Origin: CBDDEC01 sp965198045
GTDB lineage: Bacteria; Chloroflexota; Dehalococcoidia; UBA2979
Direction: 5' to 3'
DNA: 64,000 nt
NCBI GenBank assembly: GCA_965198045.1
Contig: CBDAOL010000012.1
Span: forward strand, 62,001 to 126,000
This document shows positions 57,650-64,000 of this stretch, piece after piece. Position 1 is the stretch's first letter, and each line of letters begins with the position of its first letter. A program made the position numbers and the translations under genes. The notes beneath the pieces are model-generated. The model did no database searches. It worked only from the letters and a program-made list of their open reading frames with translations, and was not told the DNA's origin.

Positions 57650-57693
57650 GCCCCTTCTTCGGGACGATCGCCGAAGAGGGGGTTTCGTTTTGC
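57650..57693 (+). terminator. Rho-independent terminator
   Basis: CCCCTTCTTCGG pairs with CCGAAGAGGGGG (one G-U position) around GACGATCG, then TTTCGTTTTG. It follows the shared GGCAGAGACCC lead sequence at 57629. Confidence 0.8.
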
Positions 57694-57771
57694 CTTTTTC
57701 CCTCCACCCCTCAGCCTCCACCCCCTGAGTTTCCGCCGAGAGATCCGCTGCGCCTCAGCGCAGTCCGATGT

Positions 57772-59143
57772 TCAGCGCAATCCGACGGGCTCTCCATCCT
57801 CGAGGGCATCTTCCAGCAACATCCGGAACGAGACGACGATCGACGAGATCGTCGTCTGGCTCACCTCGTCATAACGCGCGAGCAGCTGCGAGACCGGACC
57901 GGCCACCGTGCCGCCCCCGCGCAGCAACCGTTCGATCTGCGCCAGTACGTCCGGGTTGAGCATGCGGTCCAGATCGTCGATGTCGCTCGCGAGCAGCGCC
58001 TGCAGCACACGATCGAGTGGGTCGACATCCGTCCGTCCCATCACCAGCGACGCCAGCGCGCTCGCCAGCCGACGCTGTCGCCGGTCGACCGTGACCTCGA
58101 GGCCTGCGAGCGCCGCCTCGGCGTCGGCCACGAGCTCGAAGCGTCCACCGAGCGCCAGGTCACCGGTGGTAGGCTCCTCCTCGTCGATCGTGTTCGGCAG
58201 TGCATCGATCATCGTGAGGATGCGCTCCAGGTTCGCCGTCGCCCCCTCGCCATCCGGTGCACCGAGCGCCTCTACGCTGTCCAGCCGGCTCAGCATGGTC
58301 AGCTGCGGTTCGGCTGCCGCCACCCTCGTCCGCGTCACCTCGAGGTCCTCGAGGGCGTGCCGATACCAGCGTTCGTAGGCGACGCGATAGCGCCTGCCCA
58401 GGCGCGGACGGCCGGCCACGCAGCCGCCAGATCGTCGCGCTCGTAGTGTCGCCAGGGCGTCGCCTGCTCCAGCAACGCTCGGAGATCGACTGCGAGCTCG
58501 ACGCGCTCCGCTGTGTCTTCGACGATGCACGCGCCACGGAGGTAGCGCAGCTTGGCGGACCGCCTCCGTCTCGCCGTCCACGTCGAGCCGTTCGAGGAGC
58601 ACCGCGTCGGCGAGGGCGTCAGGTTCCTCGAACGAGAGTTGGACCCAGCGTTCGATTGCCTCTGGTTCATTGGTGCTCACCCACGTGCTCCAGGGCTCGC
58701 GCTCGCTTCGTGCCGAGGCGAAGCGACGCAGCTCGGCGAGCGCTGCGGCCTCTGACCAGGCCTTCCGGCAGCGTCTCGGGCGATAGCAGTGCCGCCAGCG
58801 CGGCGTCGAGGTACCCGCGGAGGATCGGGCGGGGCGGCCGCCAGTGGGGCGAAGCCTGCCAGAGCTGCCGCTCGATCGTGCCGGCGGCCCGGCCGCGGTC
58901 CACGGCGTATGGCGCCTCGATGTCCGCGAATCCGCCGACGGTCGTCTCGATCATGAGCCAGCCCGGTCGCGACGCCAGGTTCGGCGCCACGCGCAGGCGC
59001 ACGATCCGCACATCCGCCTCTGCGGGATCAGGCGGCGCGAGGAACTCGGTGCGCCACACCGACGCCTCGATCAGCTCGACTGCGAACAGCGTTCCGGACG
59101 TGTCACGGTGGTACTCGACGGAGCGCACCTCGAAGTCAGGCAT
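57772..59143 (-). pseudogene. unknown protein of about 455 residues, broken by three frameshifts
   Basis: Three frames read in sequence as one protein. Part 1 (from 59143): MPDFEVRSVEYHRDTSGTLF, RQLWQASPHWRPPRPILRGY, LSPETLPE. After a shift at about 58760: EAAALAELRRFASARSEREP and STNEPEAIERWVQLSFEEPD. After another at about 58560: LRYLRGACIVEDTAERVELA. Back at about 58400: RVAYERWYRHALEDLEVTRT through to FRMLLEDALEDGEPVGLR. The later part is helical and Leu/Ala/Asp-rich. The family is not recognised. It is placed convergent to nothing and divergent from the acyl-CoA synthetase genes. Confidence 0.5.
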
Positions 59144-59363
59144 GCGCTGCCGATCGCTCCCGGATACTCATGGTTTGGACCCGCATCGCGCGTGGTTGTA
59201 GCACGACTCTCCTTGCGTCGCATCCGACGGTGTCAGAAAGCAGGCCAGGCGATGTTCTGTTGCGGGTCCGCGGGACCGCACCTACGATGCCGGAGCCGCG
59301 CCGCGCCGCCTCGACGGTGGCTCGTGCCGGCGCGACCGCGCATCTACCCACGGGAGATGACCG

Positions 59364-60071
59364 ATGCCTGATCCGATCGCCACTGCGCGCGCCGAGGGCC
59401 GAACACTGCTGAGCGAGGCCGAGGCGAAGGAGCTCCTGGCTGCGGCTGGCGTGCCTGTCACGGAGACGCGCGTCGCCACCTCGGCCGAGGAGGCGGCAGC
59501 GCTCGCCGAGGAGTTTGGCTACCCCGTCGTCCTCAAGATCGTCTCGCCCGACATCGCCCACAAGTCGGATGTCGGCGGTGTCGCCCTCGGCTTCGAGGAT
59601 GCCGACGCCGTCCGTGAGGGCTACGAGAGCATGCTCGCGCGCGTGCAGGATGCTGCTCCCGGCGCCGCGCTCTCCGGCATCTCCGTGCAACGGCAGGCGG
59701 AGTCTGGCACGGAGGTCATCATCGGTGCGACGACCGATCCACAGTTCGGGTCGGTCATGATGTTTGGCCTCGGCGGCGTCTTCGTCGAGGTGCTGAAAGA
59801 CGTTGCCTTCCGCATCGTCCCGCTCGAAGAGCGCGACGCACGGCAGATGGTCCGGGACATCGAGGGGTTTGCCATCCTCGAAGGCGTGCGCGGACAGGCG
59901 CCTGCTGACGTCGAGGCGCTCGAGCGCATCATCCTGCAGGTGTCGGACTTCGTCGCCGCTCACCCCGAGGTCGAAGAGCTCGACCTCAATCCGGTGCTCG
60001 CCTACGCCGACGGCGCGATCGCCGTCGATGCTCGGATCGTCCTCGCCGACGCGAACGGCGACGGCGCATGA
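59364..60071 (+). CDS. ADP-forming acyl-CoA synthetase, beta (ATP-grasp) subunit
   Basis: 235 residues. ATP-grasp features: LLSEAEAKELLAAAGVPVTE, YPVVLKIVSPDIAHKSDVGG with the phosphorylatable-His neighbourhood, GTEVIIGATTDPQFGSVMMF and GLGGVFVEVLKDVAFRIVPL, ending VEELDLNPVLAYADGAIAVD. It is the small subunit of acetate/acyl-CoA ligases that convert acyl-CoA, ADP and phosphate to acid and ATP or the reverse. It overlaps the alpha subunit as ATGA (60068-60071), so both are made together. Confidence 0.9.
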   Translation: MPDPIATARAEGRTLLSEAEAKELLAAAGVPVTETRVATSAEEAAALAEEFGYPVVLKIVSPDIAHKSDVGGVALGFEDADAVREGYESMLARVQDAAPGAALSGISVQRQAESGTEVIIGATTDPQFGSVMMFGLGGVFVEVLKDVAFRIVPLEERDARQMVRDIEGFAILEGVRGQAPADVEALERIILQVSDFVAAHPEVEELDLNPVLAYADGAIAVDARIVLADANGDGA

Positions 60072-61498
60072 GCGCGATCGACAGCGCCCGGCTGCACCGC
60101 GCCCTCAACCCGAACCGCATCGCTGTCGTCGGCGATAAGGGCCCGAACTACCAGTGGATCAGCAACCTCTCGGAGTTCACCGGCGATGTCGTCTCGGTCC
60201 AGCTCGACGAGAAGGAGATCCCGGGCATCGAGAAGAAGGGGATCACGAACTACTCGTCGCTCAAGGAGATCCTCGGCGACATCGACCTCGTGATCTGCGC
60301 CGTGCCGAGGCAGGTCACGCCGTTCATCGTCGCCGACGCGGCGGAGCTCGGCGTCGGTGGCATCTCGATGTTCACGAGCGGCTTTGCCGAGACTGGCGAG
60401 CCCGAGGCCATCGAGCTGCAGGATCGCCTCGTCGGCATGTGCCGGGACGCGGGCATGCCCCTCGTCGGTCCGAACTGCATGGGCGTGTACAACCGGCGGC
60501 TCGGCGTCAAGTTCATGGCCGGGCAGGAGCAAGGCGACGGCGGCGACATCTCGATCATCTCGCAGAGCGGCACCCACGGCATCGGCATCACGCTCGGCGC
60601 GCAGCGTCTCGGCGTGAAGGTCACGCGCACGATCTCGATCGGCAACGCGGTCGTGCTCAACGAGGCCGACTACCTCGACTACCTGCTGCACGACGAGGAC
60701 ACGCCGGCGATCGCCATGTACCTGGAGGGCGTCCGCGAGGGACGCCGGTTCTTCGAGCTGCTGCGCGAGGCGACGAAGGTGAAGCCGGTGATCATCTGGC
60801 GCGGCGGTCGCACGGCTTCCGGCGCGCGCGCCGTGCAGTCGCACACCGGATCGCTCGCCTCCAATGACGCCGTCTGGGAAGGGCTGGTGCGCCAGACCGG
60901 TGTGATCTCGACCCGCTCCATCGACGAGACCGTCGACGCCATCGCCGCGCTGGTGCACACGCCACCCTCGAGCCAGCGCGGGCTGGGGCTGATCGCGATG
61001 ACAGGCGGCCAGTCGGTCGCGATTACCGACCAGTTCGAGCGCGCTGGCTTCGGCGTGCCGCAGCTCTCGAAGCGCTCCTACGACCGGCTTGGCGAGTTCT
61101 TCATGACGATCGGTGGCTCCTACCGCAACCCTTTCGACGCAGCCTCGACGATCGGGATGGAGACCGAGAACCTCAGCAAGATCCTCGAGATCCTCGCGGC
61201 GGACGATGCGATCGACGGCGGCGTCGCCATCGAGCTCGGCGCGCGGGGCTACGACAAGCACCCGGAGCGCCTGGACGCCGTGCTCGACCGTCTCGACCAG
61301 TACCGTCAGGACACAGGGCTGCCCGTGGTCGCGATGATGCCCTCGGGCGGCGCGATGGGTGACATCGAGGAAGCGATGGTGCACGCGCGTCGCGCCGTCT
61401 CGCAGCGCGGGTTCCCGATCTACCCCAACTTCCAGCAAGGCGCCGAGGCGTTCGCACGCGTGGTCGACTACTACGCCTGGCGCGCCGACGCAGGATAG
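60068..61498 (+). CDS. ADP-forming acyl-CoA synthetase, alpha (CoA-binding) subunit
   Basis: 476 residues. The CoA-binding domain begins LHRALNPNRIAVVGDKGPNY; then GDIDLVICAVPRQVTPFIVA, GMPLVGPNCMGVYNRRLGVK, DISIISQSGTHGIGITLGAQ, and the catalytic His loop ARAVQSHTGSLASNDAVWEG. The third domain includes GLGLIAMTGGQSVAITDQFE and YRNPFDAASTIGM. This is the succinyl-CoA-ligase-like alpha half of a heteromeric acyl-CoA synthetase (NDP-forming). With CaiB, SDR and esterase genes in the window it indicates organic-acid metabolism. Confidence 0.92.
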   Translation: MSAIDSARLHRALNPNRIAVVGDKGPNYQWISNLSEFTGDVVSVQLDEKEIPGIEKKGITNYSSLKEILGDIDLVICAVPRQVTPFIVADAAELGVGGISMFTSGFAETGEPEAIELQDRLVGMCRDAGMPLVGPNCMGVYNRRLGVKFMAGQEQGDGGDISIISQSGTHGIGITLGAQRLGVKVTRTISIGNAVVLNEADYLDYLLHDEDTPAIAMYLEGVREGRRFFELLREATKVKPVIIWRGGRTASGARAVQSHTGSLASNDAVWEGLVRQTGVISTRSIDETVDAIAALVHTPPSSQRGLGLIAMTGGQSVAITDQFERAGFGVPQLSKRSYDRLGEFFMTIGGSYRNPFDAASTIGMETENLSKILEILAADDAIDGGVAIELGARGYDKHPERLDAVLDRLDQYRQDTGLPVVAMMPSGGAMGDIEEAMVHARRAVSQRGFPIYPNFQQGAEAFARVVDYYAWRADAG

Positions 61499-61575
61499 CC
61501 AGCGCCCGAGGACGAGAGCAGCAAGAAACGCGCAACGGAAATCGAGACGCCAATGTGCGCTGTAGCATTTACTGT

Positions 61576-61596
61576 GGGTACCCCCGTGGGGTACCC
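61576..61596. promoter_or_regulatory. 9-bp perfect palindrome just before the cysteine desulfurase start
   Basis: GGGTACCCC and GGGGTACCC flank CGT, and the second arm ends 8 nt before ATG 61605. No other Shine-Dalgarno sequence is evident, so the hairpin may cover the ribosome-binding region (GGGG) or act as operator for a dimeric repressor. Either would regulate the desulfurase. Confidence 0.5.
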
Positions 61597-61604
61597 TGAC
61601 CGCC

Positions 61605-62810
61605 ATGCCTGATCCCCGGCCGATCCGGCCCGAACCCATCTATCTCGACCACGCGGCCTCCACCGCCGTGCGTCCCGAGGTCCTGGAGGCGATGCTGCCG
61701 TACTTCGGCGAGGCGTTCGCCAACCCCTCGGCGCACCACGCCGGTGGCCTTCGCGCGGCGCAGGCGCTCGACGATGCGCGGCAGACCGTCGCTGATGTCC
61801 TCGGCGCGATGCCAGAGGAGATCGTCTTCACCTCGGGCGGTACGGAGAGCATCAACGCCGCGATCAAGGGCGTCGCCTTCGCACAGGCCGATGCTGGGGC
61901 CGGACGCCATGTGTTGAGCACGGAAATCGAGCACCACGCCGTGCTGCACTCGCTGCAGTACCTCGAACGCTTCGGCTTCGATGTCGAGCTGCTGCCCGTC
62001 GACGACACCGGTTGCCTCTCGCCCGCCGACGTCGCAGCCGCTGTGCGCGAGGACACCGTGCTCCTGTCAGTTGGCTATGCAAACAACGAGGTGGGCACGG
62101 TGCAGCCGATCGCCGAGATCGCGCGTGCCGTGCGGGCACGTGCCGACGAACTCGGTCGCCGCATCCCGTTCCACACCGACGCCGTGCAGGCCGCTACTTC
62201 GCTCGGCCTCGATGTCGACGAGCTTGGCGTCGACCTGCTCTCACTCTCCGGCCACAAGTTCAGCGGTCCGAAGGGCACGGGCGTGCTCTACCTGCGGCGA
62301 GATGTCCCGTTCCTCGAGCAGGCCTCGGGTGGTGGACAGGAGCGCCAGCGGCGGTCCGGGACCGAGAACGTCCCGGGGATCGTCGGCATCGCTACGGCGC
62401 TGCGGCTGTCCCAGGAGGAGCGCAGCGACTTCGCCCTCCGCACCGATGCTCTGCGCACGCGACTCCTCGAGGCGTTGACCGGCGCGTTCCCAAACGTGCG
62501 ACTGAACGGCCACCCGACGCAGCGGCTGCCGCACAACCTCCACCTCTGCTTCGAGGGCGTCGAAGGCGAGTCGCTGGTCGAAGCGCTTAGCCGGGCGGGT
62601 ATCGAGTGCTCGGCGGGCGCCGCCTGCACCTCGGCGACCTGGGAGCCCTCGCACGTGCTGCTCGCGATGGGCGTACCGATCGACCTCGCCATCGGCTCGT
62701 TGCGCCTCACGCTCTGGCCCTCGCTGAACGAAGAGCAGATCGACCGCGTCGGCGAGGAGATCCCACGTGCCGTCGAGGAGCTGCGCGCGGCCGAGGTGTC
62801 GGCCGACTAA
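61605..62810 (+). CDS. cysteine desulfurase (NifS/IscS-like)
   Basis: 401 residues from ATG 61605. PLP-enzyme motifs: YLDHAASTAVRPEVLEAMLP, IVFTSGGTESINAAIKGVAF, HHAVLHS, LLSLSGHKFSGPKGTGVLYL (PLP-Lys), GGQERQRRSGTENVPGIVG, and the catalytic Cys in ECSAGAACTSATWEPSHVLL. It delivers sulfane sulfur for Fe-S clusters or tRNA thiolation. NifS-like enzymes can also release selenium. A palindrome lies at its start, and a UGSC-type selenoprotein candidate ends convergently with a 3-bp overlap. Confidence 0.92.
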   Translation: MPDPRPIRPEPIYLDHAASTAVRPEVLEAMLPYFGEAFANPSAHHAGGLRAAQALDDARQTVADVLGAMPEEIVFTSGGTESINAAIKGVAFAQADAGAGRHVLSTEIEHHAVLHSLQYLERFGFDVELLPVDDTGCLSPADVAAAVREDTVLLSVGYANNEVGTVQPIAEIARAVRARADELGRRIPFHTDAVQAATSLGLDVDELGVDLLSLSGHKFSGPKGTGVLYLRRDVPFLEQASGGGQERQRRSGTENVPGIVGIATALRLSQEERSDFALRTDALRTRLLEALTGAFPNVRLNGHPTQRLPHNLHLCFEGVEGESLVEALSRAGIECSAGAACTSATWEPSHVLLAMGVPIDLAIGSLRLTLWPSLNEEQIDRVGEEIPRAVEELRAAEVSAD

Positions 62811-63529
62811 GCCTCTAACAGGCTCGCGATGACCTCGTCGGCGACCCCTTCGGCAATCGGGGCGAGTTCCTGCTCATCGAGCCGGCCGAGTGCCGGGATC
62901 ACCGCGAAGCCGTAGTCGGCGATGCCGTCCCCGCCCGCCGAGGCGCGGAGACGCGGCGTCGGGTACTCCCAGAGCGTCAGCTCGAGTTCCCCGACGGGAA
63001 CGCGATCACCGGCCCGGGCGCCCGCGAGCCGGAGCGCTCGATGGAAGCCGAACTTCTCGAAGCGCTTCGCAGCGACCTCGACCCGGCGCGGTGAGCCCTC
63101 GGGCAGCCGCGACAGGTCGCGCTCGAGGAGATGGCCCGCGGCGTACTCGATCTCGAACGCCCCGTCGCGGCGGCGTACGAGAGGCGCGCGTCCGGCGGTG
63201 TCGACCCACGCCACCGGCAGCCCTATCGCTTCGAACTCAGTCACATCGGGCAAACTGCACGCGCTGCCGTGCCCTCAGTCGCCGGGCCCGACCACCACGC
63301 CATCCGCCCCTTCGAGGAGTGCGGAAACGAGCCGCTGAGGCTGCGCGCGGTAGACCGACGACTTCTCGTGGTGTGCGACCCCGACGCCGGGCTCGCGACG
63401 AACGACCGCGTCCGCGAGCGCTCGCATGAACGCCGCGACGTTGCGCTTGCGGTTGCCGATGAACGCGATGCGCGCACCCTCAAGGGTCGCGAGGCGAGGG
63501 GCGAGTCGCGATTGGGCGCGAGTCGACAT
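62807..63529 (-). CDS. UGSC-family (seleno)protein candidate with in-frame TGA as Sec85
   Basis: The frame from ATG 63529 reads LATLEGARIAFIGNRKRNVA, KSSVYRAQPQRLV and ADGVVVGPGD, then TGA (63275-63277), and continues without shift: GHGSACSLPDVTEFEAIGLP VAWVDT. The UGSC family has ..GxxVGxGDU-G-S-C.., followed by an Asp/Glu helix and GIPT/GLPV; both flanks agree. Read through, the product has 240 residues with selenocysteine at 85. Here U is followed by GHGSAC rather than GSC. Downstream of the motif, a 110-residue part (LTLWEYPTPRLRAS) lacks a recognised family. Alternatives are a Cys-to-stop mutation (TGT/TGC to TGA) or a dead gene. A TTG at 63253 would give only the C-terminal half. Confidence 0.6.
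63248..63277 (-). promoter_or_regulatory. candidate bacterial SECIS hairpin directly after the TGA
   Basis: Read on the minus strand, GGGCA immediately after UGA can pair with UGCCC 17 nt further on, or GCAC with GUGC in a tighter hairpin. Bacterial SECIS elements lie in this position, 15-37 nt after UGA, with a short loop. The primary sequence is not conserved in bacteria, so this is only compatible, not proof. Confidence 0.3.
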
Positions 63530-63646
63530 GACGCGTCGAGCCTAGCAGAGCTGCGCGATGCCGCCGTCGGCGAACGTCTCGCAGCCGGGGTCGCTAGTAG
63601 ACGCTTTACAGCGGCAAGAGCGGTCGGGTACGGTGTATACGCAGTT

Positions 63647-63658
63647 GAACAGTTGTTC
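63647..63658. promoter_or_regulatory. LexA-type SOS box (GAAC-N4-GTTC)
   Basis: The palindrome GAACAGTTGTTC fits the Gram-positive/actinobacterial LexA consensus exactly. It lies 26 nt before the GTG of the small HTH gene and just after a TGTATAC -10-like sequence at 63633-63639, so binding would block transcription. The LexA consensus of this lineage is not known to me. Confidence 0.4.
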
Positions 63659-63683
63659 AGTGCAGCAGCCCAGGGACGGAACC

Positions 63684-63899
63684 GTGCCTGACTCCCCCTT
63701 CGACAACTACCTGGATCTGGTTGAAGCCGCGCGCGAACTCGGCATTCATCCGCAGAGCCTGCGACGTTTGATCAAGCAGGGTCGTGTGCCCGCGACGCTC
63801 TTCGCCGGCAAGTACCTGATCGAGCGCGACAAGCTCGAGATGTTCAAGTCGAGCTACGATCCGCGCCCGGGCCGAAAGCCGATCCGCCGCCTGCTCTAG
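63684..63899 (+). CDS. small helix-turn-helix (MerR/excisionase-like) protein
   Basis: 71 residues from GTG 63684. The core YLDLVEAARELGIHPQSLRR-LIKQGRVPATLFAGKYLIER is the HTH_17/excisionase pattern: helix-turn-helix for DNA, a KxGxxPxxxxxGxYxIxR wing. A basic tail (RPGRKPIRRLL) follows. Such proteins serve as small regulators or recombination directionality factors. A LexA-like palindrome lies upstream. Confidence 0.78.
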   Translation: MPDSPFDNYLDLVEAARELGIHPQSLRRLIKQGRVPATLFAGKYLIERDKLEMFKSSYDPRPGRKPIRRLL

Positions 63900-63904
63900 C
63901 GCGT

Positions 63905-64000
63905 TTACTCGAACTCCGAGTGCGGCTCGCCCTCGCTGCGCAGGTACGTGATCGTGCGCGCGAAGTCCTCGTCGCTGACGTGACGCGCCTCGTGCAGGTA
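63905..64000 (-). CDS. 3' end of a gene running off the window (possibly cytochrome c-like)
   Basis: The minus strand reads YLHEARHVSDEDFARTITYL then RSEGEPHSEFE and a TAA stop at 63905-63907. The pattern HxSDEDxxxxxxYLRS is that of the last helix of many cytochrome c domains (HLSDEDLAALIAYLRS). Only 31 codons are inside the window, so the family is tentative. Confidence 0.4.
   Translation of the reverse strand, partial: YLHEARHVSDEDFARTITYLRSEGEPHSEFE

Larger units (their letters stand above)
57000..57771. other. 772-bp region without protein genes, three terminators, candidate small RNAs
   Basis: Nothing here reads as protein. Three strong plus-strand terminators (57241, 57391, 57650) lie within about 450 bp, each downstream of up to 250 bp of unassigned sequence. 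The stretches before the first and third share GGCAGAGACCC followed by a similar GCAAGA-S-GCCCC lead into the stem, which suggests two related short transcripts. A further stem AGAAACCG/CGGTTCT is at 57597-57620. tmRNA, SRP RNA and RNase P signatures were looked for by eye and not seen. Confidence 0.4.

Overview
The window is GC-rich bacterial DNA, most likely from a Chloroflexota bacterium of the Dehalococcoidia/SAR202 type. This is inferred from gene content, not from a marker-gene search. The pointers are the DUF1800-DUF1501-NHL operon, a CaiB/BaiF CoA-transferase, luciferase-like (LLM) oxidoreductases, a Tat/lipobox family 5 solute-binding protein with a long Asp run, and Ig-like surface proteins. 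Two tRNAs are present (Gly-CCC at about 18.0 kb and Pro-GGG at about 49.4 kb). No rRNA or CRISPR array was seen.

About 1-18 kb is an accessory region of mobile and decaying DNA. It starts with a convergent TcmP / DUF5131 'three-Cys-motif' pair. It then holds a cyclase remnant, a type I restriction (HsdR) fragment, an HSP90-like ATPase fragment, a frame-disrupted AbiJ-NTD4/HEPN gene in AT-richer DNA, an aspartic protease with its small partner, and a YgjP-like metallopeptidase. Insertion sequences of at least four families follow. They include two near-identical partial IS3 copies, one of which carries an IS6 element inside its orfA, and a chimeric transposase ORF. Two secreted, surface-type genes (an Ig-like repeat protein and a repeat-tailed anchored protein) and a phage-type primase fragment end at tRNA-Gly, a plausible integration boundary.

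About 18-30 kb is a second accessory stretch. It has a frameshifted CHASE-PAS-GGDEF diguanylate cyclase, a candidate two-gene defence locus (alpha/beta-hydrolase-TPR followed by TIR with a SIR2-like domain), an intact IS1182 element, the DUF1800/DUF1501/NHL operon, and an MNT-HEPN toxin-antitoxin pair.

About 30-52 kb is mostly metabolic and envelope genes: CaiB with an in-frame amber codon, an esterase, an SDR, an MFS transporter, an ABC half-transporter with degenerate ATPase motifs, a phosphotransferase, a sensor-LuxR regulator, an operon of lutC, fused lutB-lutA and a 2-hydroxyacid dehydrogenase, an LLM oxidoreductase, a solute-binding protein, membrane proteins and an amidohydrolase. About 51-63 kb is core-like: GNAT, HAD, mfd, pth, a two-subunit ADP-forming acyl-CoA synthetase and a cysteine desulfurase.

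The most striking observation is at 62807-63529. Two apparent ORFs lie in the same frame, separated by a single TGA within a 'GDU' motif. This matches the UGSC family of (seleno)proteins, and a hairpin can be drawn immediately after the TGA. The gene sits convergent to a NifS-like cysteine desulfurase. Many other genes carry single frameshifts, so sequencing error and real decay must both be considered. mfd, the ABC exporter and the lut operon are intact.
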